Source: a virus
Virus record (IMG/VR): IMGVR_UViG_3300009537_000048
Span: 1 to 42,414 of that record
Direction: 5' to 3' (one strand)
Length of the DNA: 42,414 nt
In this document: positions 23,823-32,700 of the stretch, one piece after another
Layout: the number at the start of each line of letters is the position of its first letter
Position numbering within the stretch: position 1 is the stretch's first letter
Translations under genes and position numbers: made by a program
The notes under the pieces: generated by a model
What the model saw: the letters and a program-made list of their open reading frames with translations, nothing else
Told to the model about the DNA's origin: nothing
The model's database searches: none

Positions 23823-24226
23823 TGGTCTGGACAAATATCGGATTCCGCGATGAATCGTTCCGAGCGCCGCCAGAGAACGGATCGCCCGAAGATCTGCGTC
23901 GATCGCTTGATCGGCTCAATCGTCGAATCGATATCGCAATGAATCGCCTCGATCGCTTACAAGGAGTCAGCGATGTCGCTGATGATACTTCACTTGACGA
24001 ATCGGATCAGAACGTATTTTGCGATACGGATTCGGCAAACATCAAGATCACGCTTCCGACAGGCGTGACGGGCCAGTATTATCGAATTGTCAACACTGGA
24101 ACATCTGGCAATAAAGTGCGTATCACATCCGACGATGATTTTATATTGGGAGAAAAGGAAGTCTTTACTCTCAATGATGGTGAAGCTTTGATACTTGTTT
24201 TTTCTTCAGACAAGGGATGGTACTGA
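23822..24226 (+). CDS. Small tail or fibre protein with N-terminal coiled coil, 134 aa
   Basis: ATG 23822 overlaps the stop of the nozzle gene (TGATG). An N-terminal helix (DLRRSLDRLNRRIDIAMNRL) is followed by a beta domain of the kind seen at the C-terminus of phage fibres: ITLPTGVTGQYYRIVNTG, NKVRITSDDDF, EALILVFSSDKGWY. It probably trimerises by its coiled coil and forms a small fibre or fibre cap. No enzyme motif is present. Confidence 0.65.
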   Translation: MVWTNIGFRDESFRAPPENGSPEDLRRSLDRLNRRIDIAMNRLDRLQGVSDVADDTSLDESDQNVFCDTDSANIKITLPTGVTGQYYRIVNTGTSGNKVRITSDDDFILGEKEVFTLNDGEALILVFSSDKGWY

Positions 24227-24229
24227 TTG

Positions 24230-24982
24230 ATGAGCCGGCAATTCACAAGAGACTTTTATCTGGAGGTAATGAAGGGCAATATATCGAATCATGAATCCGT
24301 TCTGATTCGCGGCCACAACAACAGCCTCTCCACAACACGCCTCACAATCACGCCAACATTATCCGCTGGCAGCATTGATCAGAGTGGCATTGCATCGGTG
24401 CCTGCAACAGTGAGGGTGGCCAGCACAAGCACCTTAGATACTGCAGCAGGGACTGGACTTCGGACGATGACGCTAATTGGACGCAGCAGCACCGGCGCCG
24501 AACAGACTGAGACTATCACAATGAATGGACAGACATCCGTTGTAAGCACAAAGACATATCGTGCAATCACTGGATGGACGGGGCTAACGTGGGGTACTGT
24601 ATATTCAAATGCTGGTACAATATGGGTTGGCGCTGGTACATTCACAGCAGGTGTTCCAGCGACCAAGTATTTTGCCGGTGATGTAGGAGTCAACATTGGG
24701 AACACGGCATATTATGTAGTTCCCCTGAACAAAACGCTTTATTTGCGTCAAGCATTGCTGACAGTTGGAATCACGTCACGAGAATGTTCTTACCGCATAG
24801 ACTATAGCACTGCTGGACAAAAATGGATTAACCATCGGTTTTGGCGAGTTAGTAGCTCATTCACGGCTAGTTTGTTATCCGGTCGACAATTCATCGCTGG
24901 TACACATGTACGTGTAACAGGACAAGCTAGTGCTGCGGCCACAGAAGTTGCGGTCGACCTGGACGGCGTTCTGGTATCTTAG
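24230..24982 (+). CDS. Tail structural protein, beta-rich, 250 aa
   Basis: The start is ATG 24230, 3 nt after the previous stop (an in-frame TTG at 24227 is possible). It opens with YLEVMKGNISNHESVLIRGH, then has the pattern STLDTAAGTGLRTMTLIGRS, TETITMNGQTSVVS and YRAITGWTG. I recall this from structural proteins in diverse tailed phages. It is all beta, with a C-terminal jelly-roll-like part (GTHVRVTGQASAAATEVAVD). Codon use here is slightly more AT-rich than in the head genes. The likely role is in the tail tip or fibre base. Confidence 0.65.
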   Translation: MSRQFTRDFYLEVMKGNISNHESVLIRGHNNSLSTTRLTITPTLSAGSIDQSGIASVPATVRVASTSTLDTAAGTGLRTMTLIGRSSTGAEQTETITMNGQTSVVSTKTYRAITGWTGLTWGTVYSNAGTIWVGAGTFTAGVPATKYFAGDVGVNIGNTAYYVVPLNKTLYLRQALLTVGITSRECSYRIDYSTAGQKWINHRFWRVSSSFTASLLSGRQFIAGTHVRVTGQASAAATEVAVDLDGVLVS

Positions 24983-24992
24983 GGAGAATAAT

Positions 24993-25763
24993 GTGGCAAC
25001 TGTAAAAATCTCCGATCTGACTCCAGCTGGCACAGATCCTGTTGATGCGGATATTTTCCCTGCGGTTCAAGACAGCAGTAGCGCCACCAAAACATTCACG
25101 ATGGCGGAAATCTCGTCAAAGGTTCAGAGTGACGTTGACGCGGCTATCATCTCTGCGAGTAAGTACACCAACATCGCGCCCAGCGGTTCGACAATTACGT
25201 TTTCTGACACTTCTGACATTGCCGAAGGCGAAGCCCTGAAGATCGTGCAGAATGACGGTCCAACAACGCGATATGTGTTGATTACCGACATCACAGGGAC
25301 CACGGTGACAGTTTCCGGCGCAACTCTCACAGGAACTCCCACCACGATCACTTCGATCGCAAGGCTTGCTCCGGCTCGCGTGATCCAACTGGATATATTT
25401 TGTCCAGGTCTGTATGCGGTGGACGGCGCAGACATCGGTTTGATCGCCAGAGAGACACGATCACTTCTTCGCTGGCATGCGCCGACAGCGTATTTGTTGT
25501 ATGCAGCAGCCCGGCACGCCACCCAAGACACTGACAGCGGAAGCCAGCCGACATTGAACATTACGGTCGATGGAAGTGACGCTTTCAATACCGACATCAC
25601 AATGCCTAATGGAGCCACGTGGCAAGCCGTCGCAGGAGGCGACGCGGATATCAACAACTACACTGTGAATTTCGAGAGCGCCATCGAAATTGATCTCACA
25701 GACCCTGGGGGAAACCAAGACGCTCGAGATTTGTTGGTCTCTCTCGCACTGGTGCTCGATTGA
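24993..25763 (+). CDS. Tail fibre-type protein, 256 aa
   Basis: The start is GTG 24993, chosen because AGGGAGA lies 5-6 nt upstream and the coding pattern begins there; the in-frame extension further upstream is the antiframe of the previous gene. The N-terminus VKISDLTPAGTDPVDADIFP with TKTFTMAEI is the common base motif of phage fibre and spike proteins. A coiled segment and beta domains follow (STITFSDTSDIAEGEALKIV; PTLNITVDGSDAFNTDI). It probably attaches to the tail by its N-terminus and binds the host by its C-terminus. Confidence 0.65.
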   Translation: MATVKISDLTPAGTDPVDADIFPAVQDSSSATKTFTMAEISSKVQSDVDAAIISASKYTNIAPSGSTITFSDTSDIAEGEALKIVQNDGPTTRYVLITDITGTTVTVSGATLTGTPTTITSIARLAPARVIQLDIFCPGLYAVDGADIGLIARETRSLLRWHAPTAYLLYAAARHATQDTDSGSQPTLNITVDGSDAFNTDITMPNGATWQAVAGGDADINNYTVNFESAIEIDLTDPGGNQDARDLLVSLALVLD

Positions 25764-25764
25764 T

Positions 25765-26826
25765 ATGTCAGCTATCAGAACGAATCGAATCAGTGGAAGC
25801 AGTGGGTCGGTGGCATTAGGTCTAGCCGTCACCGGGACTCCGTTTGTTCATGCATTGCAGTACGATTTTGATAACGGGTTTGGAACCCTCTACGATCCAA
25901 TCGCACCTTCATTCACAACCAACGCCAATGGTGTTGCTGTAGGGAGCGGAAATAGTGCCATCGTTGCCACAGGCGGATCCAACAGCAATATCCATGTGTG
26001 GTCGTACAACCCGGTCAGTGGAAGTTTTGGATCGGCCACACAGACGAGTTTTACGTTTCCCTTTAGCGTCAACTTCAGCCAGAATCGTGATCGCCTACTT
26101 GTGTCTGGAGATGGTGGTCTCAGCGAGTACGCTTACACCAGTTCGACGGACACCATTGGCAGTTCCGCATACACCATCACGAGCACATTCGGAGCAAACT
26201 TTCGGATCAGCGAATTTTTATGGAATGACAAGATCGTCATTGTGTCATTCACCAGCGGATCCTCGTTCGCCACGTACACGCGCAGCTTGTCGAGCAAGAC
26301 ACTGACGTTCAAGCAACTGTCGGCGGCTTACGGTGTCCCAGACACATTTTCGCTGTCCGGAAAAACTCTCTCAGATGGGCGGCGCACCTTGGCACTCCCG
26401 ACAAACACCGGGTTTGTGTTGTTGCGGATGTCCGCCACCGGTGCGATCGGATCGACAATCAGTACCTCGTTTACTGGTTCGGCGGTGCGGACCGCGATGT
26501 TCGATCCTTACAACAGATTGATTACGGTTGAGACAAATCCGAACGTGTTGAATATCTACACGCAATCTCTCAGCGGATCATTCACTCGAATCAATTCAAT
26601 TAGTGATTGGGGTGCAAAAGGTACTCCTGGCGGAATGATGTACGACAAGGATCGGGATGTTCTGTTCATCGGCCATTCTGTGAGCCCATATATTTCCGCA
26701 TGGAAGATGGACGGCACTGGCTTTGGCGCCGAGATCACTGGGCCATCTGGCGGCGATATCCCAGCCGGATTGGTTAATCGGATCAGCGTGATGTACGATG
26801 AACGCTGGAAATCTTTCAATACATAG
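25765..26826 (+). CDS. Beta-propeller tail protein, 353 aa
   Basis: The frame starts at ATG 25765, 1 nt after the previous stop; upstream in-frame codons belong to the neighbour's antiframe. The sequence has repeating blades of about 45-50 residues. Recurring elements include PFVHALQYDFDNGFGTLYDP, VAVGSGNSAIVATGGSNSNI followed by HVWSYNP, LLVSGDGGLSEYAY, and DVLFIGHSVSPYISAWKMDG near the end. This matches WD40/YVTN-like propellers found in phage tails. It is probably a receptor-binding or structural tail protein, with about seven blades by length. It lies at the end of the fibre genes. Confidence 0.7.
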   Translation: MSAIRTNRISGSSGSVALGLAVTGTPFVHALQYDFDNGFGTLYDPIAPSFTTNANGVAVGSGNSAIVATGGSNSNIHVWSYNPVSGSFGSATQTSFTFPFSVNFSQNRDRLLVSGDGGLSEYAYTSSTDTIGSSAYTITSTFGANFRISEFLWNDKIVIVSFTSGSSFATYTRSLSSKTLTFKQLSAAYGVPDTFSLSGKTLSDGRRTLALPTNTGFVLLRMSATGAIGSTISTSFTGSAVRTAMFDPYNRLITVETNPNVLNIYTQSLSGSFTRINSISDWGAKGTPGGMMYDKDRDVLFIGHSVSPYISAWKMDGTGFGAEITGPSGGDIPAGLVNRISVMYDERWKSFNT

Positions 26827-26834
26827 GTGCTGTC

Positions 26835-27467
26835 ATGTTGGATTGGCTTAAAGCGGCGTTGAACACCCAGGCTGGTGGCGCAGCAGCATTAGGCGCTGGC
26901 GCCCAGATTGCCGGTCAACTATTTGGGCAGAAAACGACCAACACCACATCGACTGGATTTGACCAGAGCCAGTTGCCTTTCTTCCTGCGAATGCTTGGCC
27001 AAACGCAGCAAGCGAATCAGCAGGCCCGGCAGCAGATCAGCGGCGTCACCGGCCAACAGCTTCAGGCGAGCCAGGCAGGATACGGGCAGCTCTTGGGGAT
27101 GTTGTCCGGTCTTGGCAATGAGCAATTGCGGCGGATCACCGAGCGCGAGACGGCAGCAAGGGGACGTGGTCGGATGGCATTGGGGCAGCGAGGGCTCAGA
27201 AATACCACACTTGGAATATCATCCGATGTCGCGGCGGCTCGTCAGGCGGCGCGTGAGCGGCTGGCGGCACAGGAACAGATCCAGGGCAGGCTGGCCGGGG
27301 CGTTCGGTCAGCAGCTTCAAGCTTCGGACCGAATTCGGGCAGGTGAGTCGCAAGCACTTATTTCTCTGCTTGGTCAGAATCCACAGTTGCTCGGCTTGCT
27401 CGCACAGAACATTGCTGGATCACAACGTCAGGTTCAGACTCAGAAGAAACACGGTCTCTTCGGGTGA
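26835..27467 (+). CDS. Small internal (ejection) virion protein, 210 aa
   Basis: The protein begins with a hydrophobic, Ala/Gly-rich stretch (AGGAAALGAGAQIAGQLFG) followed by long Gln- and Ala-rich helices (TQQANQQARQQISGVTGQQ; AARQAARERLAAQEQIQGRL). No cysteine is present. T7 gp14 and P22 gp7-type proteins have this character: they are packaged inside the head and form a pore in the host outer membrane during ejection. It is the first of three consecutive genes of this kind. AGGTG upstream of ATG 26835 supports the start. Confidence 0.65.
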   Translation: MLDWLKAALNTQAGGAAALGAGAQIAGQLFGQKTTNTTSTGFDQSQLPFFLRMLGQTQQANQQARQQISGVTGQQLQASQAGYGQLLGMLSGLGNEQLRRITERETAARGRGRMALGQRGLRNTTLGISSDVAAARQAARERLAAQEQIQGRLAGAFGQQLQASDRIRAGESQALISLLGQNPQLLGLLAQNIAGSQRQVQTQKKHGLFG

Positions 27468-27470
27468 TGC

Positions 27471-29750
27471 ATGGCCAAAGAAAAACCAAACTTCCTTCGG
27501 TCATTAGTCGAGGGATTCGCTGTCGGATCAGGAGTCCCAGCGTCACTCCTTCCAAGTTCCATCGCTCGAGACGAAGCGGCCGAAGCGCAGAAGCTTGCCA
27601 ATGCACTTGAATTGGCTCGCGCTCGGACGAAGCCTGAAAAGCAACAGTTGATTCCTGATTTCGGAGGTGGCATCGACGCTTCGCTGTTCGGTCCAGCAGC
27701 GCTGTCGCAAGAGCAGCCGCCAGAGCCAACACCCGACGAGCTTCAGCAATCGCTCTCTGCGCGTATCAACGCAATTCCACCAGAACGACTCCGTCCTGAC
27801 AAGCTTCCGGAATACAACCGCCTGAAGCGTGCTGAGCAGATTATCAACAGCGAAGACCTGACTCCAAAGCAACGCGCGGAACTTGCCGCCCAGGGTCACC
27901 TTGCAGCCGATCGGGCGATGCTCGAGGACGCGGTGATTCCGGAGCCGACAGCGGAAACTGAATATGCCAAGCGAGTATTCCATGATGGTGAACGTGCTGC
28001 CATTCTCAAAGGCAACGGAGATCTTGAGCTGAACGACAAGCTCGAACAGGCCAAGATCGATAGCGACACGCGGCTGACGATCGAGAAGATGAAGATGAAG
28101 GCTCAGCGTGCGTCGGAACTGAAGACGCAGGAAGGAGAACTTGCGAAGCAGAAAGAGCAAGACTGGTCGCGAATTGCTCTGGATGAGGAGAAGGCGTTCT
28201 TTGAGGAATCGCCGATTGAAAAACGAGAGGCTGAGTGGGACAAGCGGTGGCGTTCCGTCAACGATGAAGTCAACCCGCCAGCTGGATGGGCGAAGATGAA
28301 GGTTCGCCAAGACTTGAAAGATCGACTGGCGAACCGTCGCGGCATGTGGCAATTCGAGGAATCGATTCCGGATTCTGACCCGCTCGATCAAGTCTACGAG
28401 ATGCGGAAGGATGATCCTGATCAGTGGATCGTTGAGAAGGATGACGCGATTGCCAGGCTCAAAGATGCTGGAAATGAGGCTCCGACATTCGACGATATCG
28501 TGCTGGATATTGCCGAGAACGGTTCGATCGGCGAACTGGCCAAGATCAAGCGTCTCAAGCAAGAGCGGATGCTTTCAGAGGTGGAACGGAAACAGGCCGA
28601 TTTGCTTCGCCGTGCGGCTGATGCTGCTGCTGGAATGCCTCAAGCCCCAGCGACTCCTTCTCCTCGAAAGCCTGGGGAAACGGCAACAACGATTGAGCCC
28701 AGCCCAATTGTCCCAACTCCAGAGGAACAGGCGGTCGCTGAAACACAGCCGAATACGCTCGAAGGAATGAAGGCGATCGGAAAGAGCGTGGCGTACAACG
28801 CGATCAAGGAATCGATCAAGCGAGTTATCGGCGTCGATCCAGAACAAGAGGAAACACCAATCGTTGACCTTTCCACTGTGTCAGCACATGCCAAATCGCC
28901 TCACCGTAAACGTGGTCCGCAGCGAATCAAACTGGAACAGGCGGTGCGCGAACAACTCGCCGATGCAATGAAGCGGCCGGTTGGTAACGTTCCGCAGTAC
29001 GAAGTGGATCGAGTCTTGTCGTTTGACGACGTGCTTGCGATGGAAAAGCAGCCGAAGAAACAAGAAGGCGAGACGTACTTCCAAGATCTGTCGGAAGAAG
29101 AACAGGCTGAGATGCGCAAGGTCGTTACGCCGATCATGCGAGAGGAGGATTATGACGCATTGCCTCCAGGTGAATTTGCGATGGATCCAGAAACCGGTCT
29201 GATTCGACAGAAGGCAATTCCAAACAGATCATCGGAGTGGCTACAGGAATACTCCGACATCCCAGTTGTCAGTGACGCAAAGTCATTCGACGATATCCCT
29301 GTTGGTGAAATTTACGCGGATCAGCGCATACTCGATTCAATGGATGCCAAAGATGAAAGTATTCTCCGAGATGCAATCGCAGGAGCCATCGGAAGTGTTT
29401 CGGATGCTATGAATCCAGTGGTTCTGGCGGGACGAGGAGCTGGCATCGTGCAACCCGACGAAAGCCTTGGCAAAACTGCTGCTGATGCGATTCTGGACAT
29501 GCTCATTAAGCCACGGGCAGACGTTGTTGGACCCGGTGCGCATGCGTTCAAGATCAAGAAAGAAGGCGACAAGTGGGATGATAAGGACGATGACGTGATG
29601 CTATCGGACGTGATCGTGCAAGCGGCCAAAATTGCTCCATCGGCTTTCAAGACCGGTTTCACATCAGCTCGCAAGACAATGAGCAACGAACGCAGGAAGA
29701 TGGCGGCTGAGTCGAGGAAGTCGATTGTTGGTCGTCGCTCAAAAAGGTGA
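27471..29750 (+). CDS. Internal virion protein, 759 aa, largely coiled coil
   Basis: This is a large, highly charged, mostly helical protein rich in Glu, Lys and Ala with no enzymatic motif. Long coiled-coil-like stretches include DLELNDKLEQAKIDSDTRLT and LKQERMLSEVERKQADLLRR. Proline-rich linkers (PATPSPRKPGETATTIEPSP) split it into parts. The C-terminus is very basic (ERRKMAAESRKS, GRRSKR). It has the position and character of T7 gp15-like proteins that line the DNA-ejection conduit. It starts 4 nt after the 210-residue gene and ends 4 nt before the giant protein gene, so all three are coupled. Confidence 0.65.
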   Translation: MAKEKPNFLRSLVEGFAVGSGVPASLLPSSIARDEAAEAQKLANALELARARTKPEKQQLIPDFGGGIDASLFGPAALSQEQPPEPTPDELQQSLSARINAIPPERLRPDKLPEYNRLKRAEQIINSEDLTPKQRAELAAQGHLAADRAMLEDAVIPEPTAETEYAKRVFHDGERAAILKGNGDLELNDKLEQAKIDSDTRLTIEKMKMKAQRASELKTQEGELAKQKEQDWSRIALDEEKAFFEESPIEKREAEWDKRWRSVNDEVNPPAGWAKMKVRQDLKDRLANRRGMWQFEESIPDSDPLDQVYEMRKDDPDQWIVEKDDAIARLKDAGNEAPTFDDIVLDIAENGSIGELAKIKRLKQERMLSEVERKQADLLRRAADAAAGMPQAPATPSPRKPGETATTIEPSPIVPTPEEQAVAETQPNTLEGMKAIGKSVAYNAIKESIKRVIGVDPEQEETPIVDLSTVSAHAKSPHRKRGPQRIKLEQAVREQLADAMKRPVGNVPQYEVDRVLSFDDVLAMEKQPKKQEGETYFQDLSEEEQAEMRKVVTPIMREEDYDALPPGEFAMDPETGLIRQKAIPNRSSEWLQEYSDIPVVSDAKSFDDIPVGEIYADQRILDSMDAKDESILRDAIAGAIGSVSDAMNPVVLAGRGAGIVQPDESLGKTAADAILDMLIKPRADVVGPGAHAFKIKKEGDKWDDKDDDVMLSDVIVQAAKIAPSAFKTGFTSARKTMSNERRKMAAESRKSIVGRRSKR

Positions 29751-29754
29751 CTAA

Positions 29755-32700
29755 ATGGCCAAATGGACTGAACGCGCGAAGTCTGCAACATTGGAAGCGA
29801 TCGAGCGGGCGAAGGATATAAATCGTCGCATCGAGGAAGAACGCGGCAACGTCCCTGACAGCGCGATTCTTCGCAATCTCCGCGGTGTCGGCAAGACTTT
29901 GGCAGTTCGGTCGCTCGCTGTACCTGCGAAGCTCCTAGAGCCGGTTCTTCCGGGTGCAGCGGAATCTCTGCATCGATCGGAGCGAGCGACGCAGCAAGTG
30001 CTCGCCGAACGTGACCCAGAGACTCCGCTTCCGGACATCATCGAGCGAGGAATGCGAGAGGCAGCCGTCACGTTGCCCCAGATGGCTGTGCTGAGTCGAT
30101 TCGGAGGTGCTAAAGGAATCGTTGGTGGAACGATGGCGCAGGTGTTTGAGCGTGAATATTCCGCTGCTGTCAAACGAGGTGCGAGCCCACGGGTGGCATT
30201 CAAGTTTGCCGGCCAGCAATCCGCGATCGAGGGTGGTGTCACAAGTCTGTTCATGAGTGTCGCCCCTGGACTGGAAGGAATGTTCCTCAAAAGCGGTCTT
30301 TCCAAGGAAGTCGCAGAAGGAGGATTGAAGGGTCTGAGGAAAGGCGTCATAAGCGGTGCAAAGAGTTTCGGCGCTGAGCTTGGTGAAGAAGAACTGATCG
30401 AACTGGCTTCACTGGTCAATTCAAAACTGGCGGGAATGGATCCCAACGCTTCTCTGGAAGACGCCGAAGAGGTGGCGATGGATACCGCCGTCACGACATT
30501 CATTACATGGGGTGCAGCGAAAGGAATCCAAACTGCCGGGAATCGAGCCAAGCGACTTCGTAGCATCCAGGAAGAGATCGAATCGACCCCAGCTGATGTA
30601 GATCAAGGCGCGTTCGTCGACATCACCTACGAAGTCCTCCAGGACGTCGATGAGGTCGAAGTCGACAAGGTCACCAAAGCGCTCAACGATGCCGGCGCGA
30701 CAGCGGATCAGGTTGTCGAAGCTATCAGCACTGTCGTCGATCCAGAGATATCCGAATTCGAGATCAACGGCAACAAGATCCAAAAGCTGGCGCCGGAGGA
30801 ATCACGTCGTCGTCGCCAAGTGATCGAGGAAACCAAGCAGGCTGGCCAAGCCGAGGAAATGACTCCCGAGCAGGCCGCTGTAGCAGCACAGATTCTTGCC
30901 GAGGATGAAGGCTCCCCTGCCCCGGTCGAAGCTCCTCAGCCAACCCCTGCAGCTCCCGCAGTCGTCACACCTTCGCCGACCGTTACACAACCTTCCGATG
31001 CCATCGTCGCCGAAACACAGCAGGAAACAGGGAAACCGGCGCCCATTGAAACCAAGAAGCCGGTAGAAACGCCGACCCAGCAACCACCAGAGGAGGTCTA
31101 TTCTGGATACACGGTAGAGGTCGAAGGCGAAGCAGGGTGGTTCGCCCCAGAGGGAGAGCCAGAGGCAGTCGAGGTTGATGGTGAAGAGCACGAAGTCGCT
31201 TTCTACAACCCCAAGGAAAAGCAAGTCTCGTACTACGACGAGAACGGAGATGAAGTCCTAGTCGATCTTGTAGAGGAACCAGAACCAGAGGCCGCGCCGC
31301 CAGCGAAGAAGCAGCCCGCGCTCAAGAAACCGGCTGACGAGACTCCAGCGGCGCGACCTCCTTTCAAGATGCCGGAACCGTTGGCCAAGGCATCGCCGCG
31401 GTACGGCACTCAGCAACTCCAGTTCGAGTCCGACTACGATCGGGCTGCCTACATCCTTTCAAAGACAGGGAGACCAAGTGCGCAGCAGGCCAAATTCATT
31501 CGGGCACTCGAGGAACAAGGTCACACGATCGACGACGTTCGCCGTCACGGGCGCGAGGTGGTCAGACCTTACATCAAGCAACAGGGCGACACCAAGGCGA
31601 AGAACGTGTTGCGTGTGCCACGATCGGCGATTGTACCGCGGCCGATGGTTAAGCCCGAAGCACCTGCACCGAAGGCACCTCCAAAGAGCGTTGTCGGCCG
31701 GAAGCCCAAGAAGCCTGCGAAGCCTGCTTCCGAGAAGCCAAGTGTGAAGAAGCCGAAAGAGGAGAAGGAACCGAAAGCCGAGAAGCCCGAAACTCCACCT
31801 CAGGCGGAAGAAAAGCCTGATGCTGAAGTGCGTCCAGTAAAGGTGCTCAAGAAGTCTGTTCGGTTCGCACCCGAGACTGTTCTTCCGAATACCGTCAAGC
31901 AGAAGAAGGTCACTGTCCGCGGCAAAGAGTTCATCGAAGTTCCGAAGTCGGAAGTTGACAAGATTCCAGGGTATGTTGGTCCGGAAAAACCTGAGCCCAA
32001 GAAGAAGCCGCCGCAGAAGACTGTTCTCAATAAAAACGCCTTTGACGCTGAGAGCATCAAAGGAAACGAAATGGGAAAGAGAGCCTTGGTCATTGCCTTG
32101 GCAGCAGCTCGACCGGTCAGGTTTGTTGCAGCCAACGAAGGAGCCGAACCATTCATAGCGCAGTTCAGAAAGACTGCAAATAGCCTTGGCATCAAAGAAT
32201 CAGACGATGGAATCCCTGTCCCTGTCGAAAAGCCACCACAACGCGAGATAGATTCCAAATTGCTTGGAACTTCATCGCAGAACATTCTTGACACAGTGAG
32301 TGGGAAGAATATCAATGTTCCGACTGAGTTGGATAGAAATTCCCAAGTGCTACTCAAGGATGCTGTTGAAAAGTTGGCATTGAGCCAGGCCGAATCCAAG
32401 TCCATTCAGGACGTCGCTGGACATATCGCAGCTCTTCAAGATCACAGCGTCATACAAGCAGAAGACATTGCTGAGGCGATCAACCAGCTCACTTACGGAA
32501 GGACAGTTGATGAATCTGTGTCGGCGAAAGTCGAACAAGAAGCGAAGCCTGCAAAGAAGAAGCAGGCAATAAGAAAAGGGACGATCGCTGACAAATTCCA
32601 GAAAGCCAAGGATGAAACAGACGGTGCGTTCCTGCTGTTCAAGATGGGCGACTTCTACGAAATGTTCTATGAAGACGCTGAGTTAGGAGCCAAGTCGCTT

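Noticed and set aside
29751-30566. 271-codon minus-strand frame opposite the start of the giant gene
   Set aside because: Serine/arginine-rich shadow of the giant gene; no ribosome binding site or family resemblance.
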